Shown here one piece after another: positions 8,585 through 18,062 of a stretch of 64,000 bases of DNA. Positions within the stretch are counted from its first letter, which is position 1. Every line of letters begins with the position of its first letter. This stretch comes from DATBAX01 sp963762965 (GTDB lineage Bacteria; Acidobacteriota; Terriglobia; Terriglobales; Acidobacteriaceae), in assembly GCA_963762965.1 (NCBI GenBank), contig CAVXME010000001.1, positions 2,108,001 through 2,172,000 of the forward strand, written 5' to 3'. Below the pieces are notes generated by a model. It made no database searches. It saw only the letters and a program-made list of their open reading frames with translations, and had not been told where the DNA came from. Made by a program: the position numbers and the translations under genes.

Positions 8585-10132
8585 TCACTTTTCCTCCGGC
8601 ACAAGCTGATAGCTCACAAATGCCACCTGCTTGCTGTCGGGCGACCATGAAGGGACGTTAATCGTGCCCTGGCCGCCGAACAGGGTGGCCAGTATTCCTA
8701 TCTTCTTGTCGCTGAGCGACATCAGACGCAACATCACATCTTTGTTTTCGGGATGGCCGGTGACACTTTTGTCATAGGTGAGGAACACCATCCATTGCCC
8801 ATCAGGCGAAATGTGGGGGAACCAGTTGTTGTAATCGTCGGAGAATACCTGCTCCTGCTCGCTTCCATCCGGACGCATGCGCCAAATTTGCATGTGGCCG
8901 GTGCGCTCGGAGTTGAAGTAGATGTACTTGCCATCCGGAGAATATTCCGGCCCATCGTCGAGACCTTTGGCCGTGGTGAGACGCGTTTCTTCTGTCCGAG
9001 AAGAGGACCCTTCACTTGCCGATCCCGCATCGGCGGGAAGTGCATAGATATCAAAATCGCCATTGCGCTGGCCGACGAATGCCAGCGTCTTTCCATCCGG
9101 AGACCAGCCATGCCAGTAGGAAGGTGAGTTTTGCGTGATGCGCCGAGGCGTACCGCCGACGATGGGCACGAGATAGACAAGCGAATCGTACTTGTCTTGG
9201 GAATTGTCGCTGATCGCGAGCTGGGTGCCGTCGGGTGAAATGCCGTGATCGTTGTTGCAGCGAGTGGCAAAGCCAGTATCGAGGACTTCGGGCTTCCCGC
9301 CTGTTAGTGGCAGGCGTTCGATGTGGCCGTCGCGATTGAAGAGAAACGATTGGCCGTCGCGCGTCCAGTTGGGGGCTTCGAAGCGTCCTGGAGAAATGTA
9401 AACCACTTGCCGATCGGTGGAGGAGATGGCAACCTTCTCCAACGTACTGTAGAGCACCGGCGGGCCGGCCGGAACTGAGGTTGTGTCCAAGTCAACACTC
9501 GAGAATACGGCTTTCTCGCTCACGTCTTTGTTGTGGGAGCAGACGCCAATCCCCACATAGAACGAGCCTTGTAGCGGAACCCGCAACCAGCCGCCAGCCA
9601 CACGGAGTACGTCGTCGTCGCCCGCCAGCGACATGTAAACATAATCGCCGCGCTTGACGATGCGAAGGCGTCTCGGCCCGGAAATATTCGACTGAATCTC
9701 ATGCGTGGTGTCGCCTCTTTCGCTGCGGAATTGCAGGGCCGTCATTCCATTACCATGCCGTGCGATGTCGACGTAGATAGAATCCGCGTCGAGGCTTTGC
9801 CGAAACATCAGAACCGCCTTGCGATGCTCATTGCCGCCGGTGCCGAGGAAGCTGATATCCGCGGTGAGGGTCGCGTCACCGGAGATTTTCTTCCAGACAA
9901 ACTGGAAGGCGTCCGAGGTAAACCACATATTCTCGCCACTGCCAGTAATGGTGTAGGTCTTATTGGCGGCGGCATACTCCACCGAGCCAGGGTGAAGCAC
10001 GGTGCCGACGTCGCCGTGATCGTCGAATATGCCGACCGTTGCGTTACCCTCAGCCCAGGAATAATTCGGCGCAGCAACCAGCAAGAAGATGGCTGACAAT
10101 AAGACTATCCACGAGATGCGTTTTCCAGGCAC
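8585..10132 (-). CDS. Secreted PD40 (TolB-like) beta-propeller protein with N-terminal lectin-like domain
   Basis: About 515 residues if translation starts at GTG 10132, where GGAGG lies 8 bases upstream; an in-frame TTG at 10180 has no such site. A hydrophobic signal segment (ISWIVLLSAIFLLVAAP) is followed by about 180 residues resembling a DUF1349/concanavalin-like beta sandwich (GENMWFTSDAFQFVWKKISGDATLTADI). Five to six PD40 blades follow, each marked by SPDG-type turns (SPDGTQLAIS, SPDGKTLAFVG, SPDGKYIYFNSERTG, SPDGQWMVFL, SPDSKQVAFVS). TolB-like propellers bind proteins or ligands in the periplasm. The lectin-like domain suggests a carbohydrate surface. The alpha-galactosidase gene is divergent from it and may belong to the same function. 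Confidence 0.85.
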   Translation of the reverse strand: MPGKRISWIVLLSAIFLLVAAPNYSWAEGNATVGIFDDHGDVGTVLHPGSVEYAAANKTYTITGSGENMWFTSDAFQFVWKKISGDATLTADISFLGTGGNEHRKAVLMFRQSLDADSIYVDIARHGNGMTALQFRSERGDTTHEIQSNISGPRRLRIVKRGDYVYMSLAGDDDVLRVAGGWLRVPLQGSFYVGIGVCSHNKDVSEKAVFSSVDLDTTSVPAGPPVLYSTLEKVAISSTDRQVVYISPGRFEAPNWTRDGQSFLFNRDGHIERLPLTGGKPEVLDTGFATRCNNDHGISPDGTQLAISDNSQDKYDSLVYLVPIVGGTPRRITQNSPSYWHGWSPDGKTLAFVGQRNGDFDIYALPADAGSASEGSSSRTEETRLTTAKGLDDGPEYSPDGKYIYFNSERTGHMQIWRMRPDGSEQEQVFSDDYNNWFPHISPDGQWMVFLTYDKSVTGHPENKDVMLRLMSLSDKKIGILATLFGGQGTINVPSWSPDSKQVAFVSYQLVPEEK

Positions 10133-10230
10133 GGGAAGGGCCTCCGTTGCGGTCGGAACATTGGAAAGGTAGAGCGGCAAACGGGGATTGTCAATCTAAG
10201 TCTGTCATCTGCAACACTGCCGCTGTGTTT

Positions 10231-10323
10231 TTCTTTGCGAACTTCGCAGCCTTTCTTCGCGAGCTTTGCGGTAAAGGCTTTTAACCGCAAAGTACGCCAA
10301 GGATTCGCAAAGGGCGCAAAGAA
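10231..10323. repeat. Palindromic dispersed repeat, CTTTGCGGT family
   Basis: This lies in the 300-base gap between the divergent propeller and alpha-galactosidase genes. The inner arms CTTTGCGGT (10264-10272) and ACCGCAAAG (10284-10292) are perfectly complementary. The outer ends TTCTTTGCG and CGCAAAGAA are complementary too. The whole reads as an interrupted palindrome. Confidence 0.65.
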
Positions 10324-10434
10324 CGTCATCTGCCAAGCTCACGATGCATCATACCCTGTCATCGTTTTGTGTTAATGCTTTCGTATCAGCTTGCTCTCTG
10401 GTACAAATATCGGGGACAAAATCCCACCACCAAT

Positions 10435-11640
10435 ATGAAAACGATTACAACGACGCTGCTTGCGCTCATTACGCTATTGCCAACCACTTTCCTGCTTGCG
10501 CAGGAAACCACCTCTCCATCGCGCAATCTTGCGCTCACGCCACCCATGGGCTGGAACAGTTGGAACAAGTTCCAATGCAACGTCAGCGATGAACTGGTGC
10601 GGGGCATGGCTGACGCCATGGTGAAATCCGGCCTGAAAGATGCCGGGTACCAGTACATTGTCATCGACGACTGTTGGCAGGTTAGCCGCGATAAGAACGG
10701 CAACATCGTCGCCGATGCGCAGCATTTTCCTTCCGGCATCAAAGGGCTGGCCGATTATGTTCACTCGCTTGGATTGAAATTCGGAATTTATTCGGACGCT
10801 GGCTCAAAGACATGTGCCGGACGCCCAGGCGGATTGGGACATGAATATCAAGATGCGATCCAATATGCGGCCTGGGGCGTGGATTATCTGAAATACGACT
10901 GGTGCAATACGACTTCGCAAGACGCCAAGGCGTCGTATGCCAATATTCGCCATGCGCTGGATGCGAGTGGCCGTCCGATTGTGTTGAGCATTTGCGAGTG
11001 GGGCACGGCCAAGCCCTGGCTCTGGGGCAAGGAAGTCGGCGGCAATCTCTGGCGCTCGACCGGCGACATTCAGGACCGGTGGGGCGGCAGCATGAAATGG
11101 CCGGATGGGAATTGCTGCTCGAACGGAATGACCGCCATTGTTGATCAGCAAGTTGGGTTGGACTCCTTCGCCGGGCCGGGCCACTGGAACGATCCCGACA
11201 TGCTGGAAGTCGGCAATGGCGGTATGACCACAGTGGAATATCGTTCGCACTTCAGCCTGTGGGCCATGCTGGCCGCGCCACTGATTGCGGGCAATGACTT
11301 GCGCCACATGACGCCGGAAATCCAGGAAATCCTGGCCAACAAAGAAGTCATCGCCATCGATCAGGATCCGCTGGGCAGCGAAGGCAAACGCGTGGCCAAA
11401 GACGGCGACTTGGAGATTTGGTCCCGGCCTCTAGAAGGTGGCAACCGCGCCGTCATTCTCTTCAACCGCGGCAACGCCGAACAGCAAATCACCGTGGACT
11501 GGGAAGACCTGGGGTATCCGGCTCACGTGAGTGCGGCGGTGCGCGATCTGTGGCAGCACAAAGACCTGGGGAAATTCACCGGCAAGTTTTCCGCGGTGGT
11601 GCCGTCGCATGCAGTGGTGATGGTTACGGTGAAACCGTAA
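10435..11640 (+). CDS. Alpha-galactosidase, glycoside hydrolase family 27
   Basis: A 401-residue enzyme releasing terminal alpha-1,6-linked galactose. ATG 10435 begins a signal peptide (KTITTTLLALITLLPTTFLLAQ), so the in-frame ATG at 10369 is probably not used. GH27 landmarks are clear: PPMGWNSWNKF at the start of the barrel, the nucleophile Asp155 in YLKYDWCN, CEWG, the acid/base Asp211 in WRSTGDI, and GHWNDPDMLEVGNGGMT. A C-terminal beta domain of about 90 residues follows (EIWSRPLEGGNRAVILFNRG). The length and order match bacterial and fungal GH27 enzymes. The protein is probably secreted and acts on galactomannan or raffinose-type sugars. It is separated from its neighbours and is probably transcribed alone. 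Confidence 0.95.
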   Translation: MKTITTTLLALITLLPTTFLLAQETTSPSRNLALTPPMGWNSWNKFQCNVSDELVRGMADAMVKSGLKDAGYQYIVIDDCWQVSRDKNGNIVADAQHFPSGIKGLADYVHSLGLKFGIYSDAGSKTCAGRPGGLGHEYQDAIQYAAWGVDYLKYDWCNTTSQDAKASYANIRHALDASGRPIVLSICEWGTAKPWLWGKEVGGNLWRSTGDIQDRWGGSMKWPDGNCCSNGMTAIVDQQVGLDSFAGPGHWNDPDMLEVGNGGMTTVEYRSHFSLWAMLAAPLIAGNDLRHMTPEIQEILANKEVIAIDQDPLGSEGKRVAKDGDLEIWSRPLEGGNRAVILFNRGNAEQQITVDWEDLGYPAHVSAAVRDLWQHKDLGKFTGKFSAVVPSHAVVMVTVKP

Positions 11641-11662
11641 CGGAGTCTGACGCGGCGGGCAC

Positions 11663-11920
11663 TTACACGGGCTTTGTTTTCAGCTCTTCCATCACACTCT
11701 GGATCAGTTCTTTGGCGTCGGTGAGGTTTTTCATCACTATCTGGATGTCCATGACCGGCTTGCCCGGCCAGCGCTGGCTCTGGCAGTAAACGCCGTGCTG
11801 TCCCACCAGCGCCAGGGCGTCGGTAATCATGTCCATGGTGACGGCGAGTCGTCCGCGCGGGACGCCCATCATGGTTTCGTAGTGGTCGAGTTCTTCATGC
11901 TTTTCATCAAAAACGGGCAT
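11663..11920 (-). CDS. Small protein of unknown function
   Basis: An 85-residue soluble protein with no signal peptide or membrane span. It contains a tyrosine- and methionine-rich start (HEELDHYETMMGVPRGRLAVTMDMITDALALVG) and an amphipathic C-terminal helix (KNLTDAKELIQSVMEELKTK). It is convergent with the alpha-galactosidase, whose stop lies 22 bases away. Codon use looks coding. I recognise no family. The only ribosome-site-like AGGA is about 13 bases from the ATG. Confidence 0.6.
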   Translation of the reverse strand: MPVFDEKHEELDHYETMMGVPRGRLAVTMDMITDALALVGQHGVYCQSQRWPGKPVMDIQIVMKNLTDAKELIQSVMEELKTKPV

Positions 11921-12006
11921 GAGCAGATTGTACTGTTCCTGGAGTGTGGCGCATAATTGCCGGGGTTTGCTATCCGGTGCGCAGTTGAACCGTCAAAACA
12001 TTTAGC

Positions 12007-12098
12007 GATTGGCACTTAGCATTTGGCCCCTGAACCACCGTTCTGATTTTCGGGAGGGCTGCCCACAGACCATCGCTGGCCAAATGCCAAGTGCTAAC
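12007..12098. repeat. Inverted pair of GCCAAGTGCTAA-family repeats
   Basis: The arm at 12007-12028 (GATTGGCACTTAGCATTTGG CC) is near-complementary to 12078-12098 (GGCCAAATGCCAAGTGCTAAC). About 50 bases separate them, and a transcript could form a long stem. It is upstream of the DUF2911 gene. The same words occur at 2283-2316. Confidence 0.6.
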
Positions 12099-12126
12099 TG
12101 CCTGATGCTTATCTCAAGGAGAAATC

Positions 12127-12669
12127 ATGCACCAACGATTTGTAGTTGTGACTTTCATTCTTCTCGGCCTGGTCGCGGTGAGTACTACTGCTTTTGCGCA
12201 AGAGGACAAGAGTCCACCCCTGAGCCCTCCGGCGCAAGCCCAATGCAAATTGACCGATGGCAAGACCATCACCATTGACTATTCGAGCCCTCGCGCAAAG
12301 GGACGCAAGATCTACGGCGGGCTGGTCCCGTTTGGCAAGGTCTGGCGAATTGGAGCCAATGAAGCTACAACTTTTGTCTCCGATGCCGATCTGACCGTGG
12401 GCGGGAAGGCGGTCCCGGCGAGCAGTTACACCATTTTTGCGGTCCCGAATCCAGATCAGTGGTCCCTCATCATCAATAAGAAAACGGGCGAGTGGGGGAC
12501 TCCGTATAAATACGAGGCCGACGAGTTGTTGCGCACCGAGATGAAAGTGGCCAAGACCCCATTGCCGTTTGAGAACTTGACCATCGGATTCGATCAAAAG
12601 GGCAAGACCTGCCTTTTGCGTATTACGTGGGAAAATACCGAAGCTTCGATAATGATCCACGAAAACTAG
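12127..12669 (+). CDS. DUF2911 family secreted protein
   Basis: A 180-residue protein starting at ATG 12127, with AAGGAG 4 bases upstream. Residues 1-25 form a signal peptide (ending STTAFAQ). The mature part has the full DUF2911 signature: TIDYSSPRAKGRKIYGGLVPFGKVWRIGANEATTF, then VPASSYTIFAVPN and EWGTPYKYEADELLRTEMKV. Members are common in Bacteroidetes and Acidobacteriota and have no experimentally assigned function. This one is shorter than members that carry an additional TPR region. It is isolated: convergent with the TPR-membrane gene downstream, and repeats lie upstream. Confidence 0.9.
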   Translation: MHQRFVVVTFILLGLVAVSTTAFAQEDKSPPLSPPAQAQCKLTDGKTITIDYSSPRAKGRKIYGGLVPFGKVWRIGANEATTFVSDADLTVGGKAVPASSYTIFAVPNPDQWSLIINKKTGEWGTPYKYEADELLRTEMKVAKTPLPFENLTIGFDQKGKTCLLRITWENTEASIMIHEN

Positions 12670-12691
12670 TCAGGGCATGCGAATGCGCCGC

Positions 12692-14575
12692 TTATTGCGT
12701 GAGAAGGCGGTTCGCAACCTGTCGGGCGTGATCAATGTTTTGTGACAGTTGTGCGGCTTTGTCAGTGGCCGCCTGGGCATCGTCCCGGCGGCCACTTTGT
12801 TCCAGGGCACGAGCCAACAGCAGATAACCCACATCCGTGGGCTGTAAGGCGACAATCCTTGAAAAGGCGGCTACAGCTTGCTGCGGATCCCCGATTTTCT
12901 CCGCCAGAAGTCCCATTCCCAGCAACGCGTTTAGATTGTCGGCATCGGCTTGCAGGGCGGCCTGATAATTTTCCTGACCGTGAGTGTAATCGCCGAGTTT
13001 GCCATCCGCTGAAGCCATATTGCCGAGGGCTTTCGAGCGCAGCCTTCGGTCCATGGGATTCCGTAGCGCCAGTTGATAGCGCTCAATCGCCTGCTGCACC
13101 TGGCCGTGCTCCTGTTCGTAAGTGCCGATATCGATGTTTGCGACCGCGTCGGATGGACTCACTTGTAACGCCGCCTGAAAGTGCGGCATAGCCTCGTCGA
13201 TCCTATTCTCGCCAAGCAATGCGTCCCCAAGACTGTCCTGGGTAAACGCATTCGCGGGCGTGACTTGTACGACTCGCGTCCACAGCGCAACATCGCTCGA
13301 CCAGTAGGTGATTTGACGATGGGTGACCGTTGCCAGCGCCAGCAACGCCGCGGCTGAAACCAGAATAATTGTCCTGCGAATCGAGGTCCCGCGCGGCTGG
13401 GCCCAATCCCCAACCTCCCAGCAGACCATCACAAATAAGCCGATGAACGGAAGATAGGCATACCGGTCCGCCATCGCCTGGGCGCCGACTTGCACCAGTC
13501 CGATCATGGGAACAAGTGTACCCAGGAACCACAACCATCCCACCAGCAGATAGCGTTGCCGCCTCGCCATGAACACGGCCGCTGTGACAGTTCCCAGGAA
13601 CAGCGTCGCAGCAACGACTTGCCATGTTTTCAGAGAACCCAGCGGATGGGGATAAAGCAGGCAGAGGTTCGACGGCCAAAAAGCCTTTCCCACATAGCGC
13701 GCATAAGCAACGACTGCATTTTCCAAACGGACGGAAAGTGAAACGTCCGCAAGCGAATAGACGGCCCGGCCTGCACTCTGCGCCTTCATGGTAATAAAAG
13801 CGCTGCCTGCGGAAATCAACAACAACGGCAGTTTTTCCAGGGCAAGCCAGGAGAATGAATGTGCGGGCAATGGACCTGCTTGATTCCCGCTGAGCGTTGA
13901 GTCGTGTCCCATGCGGCGCAACGGCCAGTAGTCCCACAACAGCAGAATAAACGGCAAGGTAATAATCTGCGGCTTGGCCATCAGGCCCAATGCAAACAAA
14001 GCTGCGACCGTGGCATAGCGCCCGATTCCCGGCTTGCGGGCGTACCAACCGTAGGCGTCCAGTGTGAGCAGAAAAAACAGCATGCTCAACACATTTTTAC
14101 GCTCCGAAACCCAGGCCACCGATTCCACGTTGATGGGATGCAAGGCAAAAAGCGCAGCCACCATCAAGCTGCGCCAGGTAAAGCCGGTGGCCCGCCGCAA
14201 CAACAGGAACAGGAGTACCGCATTGACCGCATGCAGTAGCACGTTCGTATAGTGATGTCCGGCAGGATTCAAGCCAAACAGCTGGCAATCCAGGGCATGC
14301 GAAAGCCAGGTCAGCGGGTGCCAGTTGTATTCTTCGATCGATCTGAAAACCCAGGTGACGGTGTTCCAATTCAAGCCCGCGCGAACATGCAAGTTCTCGG
14401 TGACGTAGTGATTGTCATCAAAATGAATGAAAGGATCATGGCTGACTGGGTTGTACAGGGCGAGAGTGGCAACTACGAGAAGCAGGCAAAGAACTACGTT
14501 TCGTTTTTCTGGCGATATAAACAGGGAAGAGTTTGCCGCAAAGCCTTCGAGTTTCTTTTCTTCTTTTTTCGCCAT
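12692..14575 (-). CDS. Integral membrane glycosyltransferase-like protein with C-terminal TPRs (paralogue 1)
   Basis: A 627-residue protein. An N-terminal cytoplasmic tail rich in Lys/Glu is followed by 9-11 membrane spans to about residue 420. The first loop contains FIHFDDNHYVTENLHV, where a DD-type acidic motif follows the first span as in GT-C (PMT/ArnT-like) transferases. Conserved NWHPLTWLSHALDCQLFGLNPAGHHYTNVLLH and HPINVESVAWVSERKN loops follow. Residues 440-627 are TPR repeats (ALLGENRIDEAMPHFQAALQVSPSDAVANIDIG and similar units). Such proteins are thought to glycosylate exported substrates using polyprenyl-linked sugars; the substrate here is unknown. The adjacent gene encodes a close paralogue in the same orientation. 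Confidence 0.85.
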   Translation of the reverse strand: MAKKEEKKLEGFAANSSLFISPEKRNVVLCLLLVVATLALYNPVSHDPFIHFDDNHYVTENLHVRAGLNWNTVTWVFRSIEEYNWHPLTWLSHALDCQLFGLNPAGHHYTNVLLHAVNAVLLFLLLRRATGFTWRSLMVAALFALHPINVESVAWVSERKNVLSMLFFLLTLDAYGWYARKPGIGRYATVAALFALGLMAKPQIITLPFILLLWDYWPLRRMGHDSTLSGNQAGPLPAHSFSWLALEKLPLLLISAGSAFITMKAQSAGRAVYSLADVSLSVRLENAVVAYARYVGKAFWPSNLCLLYPHPLGSLKTWQVVAATLFLGTVTAAVFMARRQRYLLVGWLWFLGTLVPMIGLVQVGAQAMADRYAYLPFIGLFVMVCWEVGDWAQPRGTSIRRTIILVSAAALLALATVTHRQITYWSSDVALWTRVVQVTPANAFTQDSLGDALLGENRIDEAMPHFQAALQVSPSDAVANIDIGTYEQEHGQVQQAIERYQLALRNPMDRRLRSKALGNMASADGKLGDYTHGQENYQAALQADADNLNALLGMGLLAEKIGDPQQAVAAFSRIVALQPTDVGYLLLARALEQSGRRDDAQAATDKAAQLSQNIDHARQVANRLLTQ

Positions 14576-14681
14576 GACTGCGTACGTTCGCCGACCTTAA
14601 GTGTCGTCATTATAAGACGCTAATTTCGGTGGCCGATGTCGAATCGGGTTCCGCTGGAAGTTGAACTAAAGCAGGCAGAGT

Positions 14682-16499
14682 TTATGGTGCGAGCAGGCTG
14701 TTAGCGATTAGCTGGGCCTGGTCGAAATCCTGGGACAATCGCTTGGCTTCTTCCGTGGCCGCTTGTGCTTCGTCTTTCCGGCCACTCTGCTCCAGGGCGC
14801 GGGCCAACAGCAAGCAGACGACGTCGGATGGCTGGATCGCGTTGGCTTTGGAAAATGCCACGATGGCCGCGGCGAAATCTTTGGATCGATACGCGGCCAG
14901 CCCAAGTCCCATCCACGCGCGGATGGTTCGCGGACGTAGCGCTACAGCAGCCTCGAAGCTTTCTCTGGCGTGAGGAAGATCTCCAATCCGACTATAAATG
15001 GAGCCCAGACTGGTGAAGGCGCTCGCCTTTAAGCGGGCGTCTGGCGTCAGATCGATGGTTTTGTTGAATTGCTGGATGGCCGCCGGCAAATCATTGTGCT
15101 GCATTTCGTAGAACGCAATATTCAAACTGCTCAGCGGATCGGAAGGATGGATCGCTGCCGCCGCTCGAAAATGGGGTTGGGCTTCTTCCAACTGATCTTC
15201 GGCCAAAAGCGCGCCGCCAAGACTGTCCTCGGCGATGAAATTATTGCTCGTGACCTGAAGTGTGTGCGACCACAACGTCACATCGTCGCTCCAGTAGCCG
15301 ATCTGGCGATGAGCAGCGAACGCGAGCCCAAATAACACCAACATGCTGACACCGGCCAGCGCAGTGTTGGGAATTCGCCACGACATCGCACCATCCGCCG
15401 CACTCCAGACGACGACTATGAACAAGCCGACGAAAGTCAGGTACGCATACCGATCGGCCATGGCCTGACTGCCCACCTGCACCAGACCGATCATCGGAAC
15501 CAGGGTCCCGAGAAACCAAAACCAGCCCACAAGAGGATAGCGTCGCCGCCTGGCGACCATGACCACCGCGGAAATCGTCAGCAAAAGAAGAAGCGCGGCG
15601 AACACCTGCCACGATTTCAAAGAATCCCCGGGATGTGGATACATTGGCGCAAGGCCCGCCGGCCAAAACGCTTTTCCTACATATCGCGCATAGGAAACGA
15701 TGGCGTTCTCCAGCCGGACGGTAAGCGGATATTTCACCAGCGTGCTGACTGCGTTGCCTGCTCTCTGCGCCTTCATCGTAATCACGGCGCTGGCAGCGGA
15801 TATAGCGAGCAAAGGCAACTTCTCCAAAGCCAGCCAGAAAAATTCCTTTGCCCGTCGCAAAGGCCAATAATCCCAAAGCAACAAAACAAAAGGCAGCGTA
15901 ATCACCTGCGGTTTCGACATCAACCCGCAGGCGAACAAGAATGCGACGAGAAGATACGCACCGATTCGAGGCTTGATCGCGTACCAGCGATACGCTCCCA
16001 GCGCGAGCAAAAAGAACAGCATGCTGATCAAGTTCTTGCGTTCCGCAACCCAAGCCACGGATTCCACATTGATGGGATGAAGCGCAAACAACGCTCCCAC
16101 CATGCAACTGCGCCACACAGAGCCGGTTGCCCGCTTGAGCACCATGAACAGCAGCCAGACGTTCAGTGCATGCAGCAGAACATTGGTGTAATGGTGCCCG
16201 GCGGGATTCAGGCCGAACAACTGGCAATCCAGAGCGTGCGACAGCCAGGTCAGCGGATGCCAATTGGCTTCATCGTAAGTTGTGAACGCCCAGCGAACCG
16301 TGTCCCAATGCAGGCCAGCTTTGACATGGGCGTTGTCACCGACGTAGCGATCGTCATCGTAATTGACGAAGGGATGATGGCTGACGGGGTTGTAAAGCGC
16401 GAGCGTGGCGACTACGAGAAGAAGGCCAAGAATAAGCGTCTGCCTCTCGGGCGAAAGTGACAGACCGGCGCGGTTCTCGTTTTTCTCTGGGGAAGGCAA
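14682..16499 (-). CDS. Integral membrane glycosyltransferase-like protein with C-terminal TPRs (paralogue 2)
   Basis: A 605-residue protein, clearly homologous along its whole length to the gene at 12692. It shares the N-terminal LLLVVATLALYNPVSHHPF span, the DD motif (FVNYDDDRYVGDNAHV), NWHPLTWLSHALDCQLFGLN and HPINVESVAWVAERKN, and a TPR tail. The membrane half is more alike between the copies than the TPR half, which fits a tandem duplication in which the partner-binding TPRs diverged. The start is uncertain: a TTG at 16499 gives the longest reading without a good ribosome site. It lies 72 bases downstream of gcvPB on the same strand, so read-through from the glycine cleavage operon is possible. 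Confidence 0.83.
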   Translation of the reverse strand: MPSPEKNENRAGLSLSPERQTLILGLLLVVATLALYNPVSHHPFVNYDDDRYVGDNAHVKAGLHWDTVRWAFTTYDEANWHPLTWLSHALDCQLFGLNPAGHHYTNVLLHALNVWLLFMVLKRATGSVWRSCMVGALFALHPINVESVAWVAERKNLISMLFFLLALGAYRWYAIKPRIGAYLLVAFLFACGLMSKPQVITLPFVLLLWDYWPLRRAKEFFWLALEKLPLLAISAASAVITMKAQRAGNAVSTLVKYPLTVRLENAIVSYARYVGKAFWPAGLAPMYPHPGDSLKSWQVFAALLLLLTISAVVMVARRRRYPLVGWFWFLGTLVPMIGLVQVGSQAMADRYAYLTFVGLFIVVVWSAADGAMSWRIPNTALAGVSMLVLFGLAFAAHRQIGYWSDDVTLWSHTLQVTSNNFIAEDSLGGALLAEDQLEEAQPHFRAAAAIHPSDPLSSLNIAFYEMQHNDLPAAIQQFNKTIDLTPDARLKASAFTSLGSIYSRIGDLPHARESFEAAVALRPRTIRAWMGLGLAAYRSKDFAAAIVAFSKANAIQPSDVVCLLLARALEQSGRKDEAQAATEEAKRLSQDFDQAQLIANSLLAP

Positions 16500-16571
16500 C
16501 AGATGGATTTAATCACACCCGGCGAAGCTGACGGTATCACCAGAAAGGCACGTAGGAAAAACGGGAACTCG

Positions 16572-18062
16572 TCAGACTGCCGGCTTCCAGCGCAACACCG
16601 GCTTCCTCGCCGCCGCAACTTCGTCGAGGCGCGAGACGCGAGTGTTGTGGGGCGCGTCCAGCACCATCTGTGGATCTTCTTCCACTTCTTCGGCGATCAA
16701 TTTCATGGATTCGATGAAGAGGTCCATTTCTTCCTTGGATTCACTCTCCGTCGGCTCGATCATCAGGGCTCCCGGCACGATCAACGGAAACGCCGTCGTG
16801 TAGGGATGGAAGCCGTAGTCGATGAGCCGCTTAGCAAGATCCATGGTCTTCACGCCCTTTTTTGCCTGAAGCTTGTCGCTGAAGACGACCTCGTGCATAG
16901 TGGGCGTGGAGTAAGGCAGATCGTAAACGCCCTCCAGACCCTTGCGGATGTAGTTGGCGTTGAGCACGGCGTCTTCGGTCGTTTGACGCAGGCCGTCCGG
17001 CCCATTGGCCAGAATGTAAGCCAGTGCGCGGACAAACATGCCAAAGTTTCCATAAAATGCACGCACCCGGCCGACGGTCTGTGGCCGGTTATATTCGAAT
17101 GCCAGCGTCCCGTCAGACTTCGTGATCACAACTGGAGTCGGCAAAAATGGTTCCAGAATCTTTTTGATCGCCACCGGCCCCGATCCCGGTCCGCCGCCAC
17201 CGTGAGGAGTGGAAAACGTTTTGTGCAGATTAAGGTGCATCACATCCACGCCGAAATCGCCGGGGCGAACTTTTCCGACCAGCGCGTTCATGTTGGCGCC
17301 GTCCATGTAGAGCAGGCCGCCTTTGGCATGCATGATGTCGGCGATCTTGTGAATCTCCTGCTCGAACACCCCCAGCGTGTTGGGATTGGTGAGCATCAAC
17401 GCCGCAACATCTTCGTTCATCTGGGATTCGAGCGCGGCGACATCGACCATCCCTGAGGCATTCGATTTCAGATTCTCGACCGCATAGCCGACCATTGCAG
17501 CTGTCGCTGGGTTGGTGCCATGGGCAGAATCTGGAATGAGGATTTTCTTGCGCGGCGCGCCTTTGGACTCATGATAGGCCCGCACCATCAGCAGGCCCGT
17601 CAGCTCGCCATGTGCGCCGGCGGCCGGTTGCAGCGTGATCGCATCCATGCCGGTGATTTCGAGCAGGCAATCACTCAGCGCCTTCATGATTCGCATGGCT
17701 CCCTGCGAAATCTTTTCCGGCTGATAAGGATGCGCATTCGCCAGGCCGTCCAATCGAGCCACGACTTCATTCACGCGCGGGTTGTACTTCATAGTGCAAG
17801 AGCCGAGCGGATACATACCGAGATCAATAGCGTAGTTCCAGGTAGACAGGCGCGTGAAGTGGCGAATGATTTCGATCTCGCTTACTTCGGGCAGATTGCC
17901 GAGGTCTTTTCTTTCCGATGCCCCGAGGAGAGCTGACGTGTCGACTTCAGGAACATCGAGCGGCGGCAGTTTCCACGCAGCTTTCCCGTCCGACGACTTC
18001 TCGAAGATCAAGCCCTCGTTCTGGCTGATGTGGCGGGTGGCTTTGCGGGTCATGTGCTTCAT
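16572..18062 (-). CDS. gcvPB: Glycine dehydrogenase (decarboxylating) subunit 2
   Basis: A 496-residue PLP-dependent P-protein beta subunit. With GcvPA it decarboxylates glycine and loads the aminomethyl group onto lipoyl-GcvH. The PLP lysine is Lys281 in NLHKTFSTPHGGGGPG, followed by the GSGPVAIK loop. DSAHGTNPATAAM and GANMNALVG are also typical. The length fits the PB subunit of split P-proteins (about 490). The start codon overlaps the gcvPA stop by four bases, the usual coupling. It is the last gene of gcvT-gcvH-gcvPA-gcvPB. The C-terminus (VLRWKPAV) is complete. Confidence 0.97.
   Translation of the reverse strand: MKHMTRKATRHISQNEGLIFEKSSDGKAAWKLPPLDVPEVDTSALLGASERKDLGNLPEVSEIEIIRHFTRLSTWNYAIDLGMYPLGSCTMKYNPRVNEVVARLDGLANAHPYQPEKISQGAMRIMKALSDCLLEITGMDAITLQPAAGAHGELTGLLMVRAYHESKGAPRKKILIPDSAHGTNPATAAMVGYAVENLKSNASGMVDVAALESQMNEDVAALMLTNPNTLGVFEQEIHKIADIMHAKGGLLYMDGANMNALVGKVRPGDFGVDVMHLNLHKTFSTPHGGGGPGSGPVAIKKILEPFLPTPVVITKSDGTLAFEYNRPQTVGRVRAFYGNFGMFVRALAYILANGPDGLRQTTEDAVLNANYIRKGLEGVYDLPYSTPTMHEVVFSDKLQAKKGVKTMDLAKRLIDYGFHPYTTAFPLIVPGALMIEPTESESKEEMDLFIESMKLIAEEVEEDPQMVLDAPHNTRVSRLDEVAAARKPVLRWKPAV

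Noticed and set aside
15241..16263. Second minus-strand frame (340 codons) within the second TPR-membrane gene
   Set aside because: The main frame is homologous along its full length to the neighbouring paralogue. This one shows Arg/Ser-rich shadow composition.
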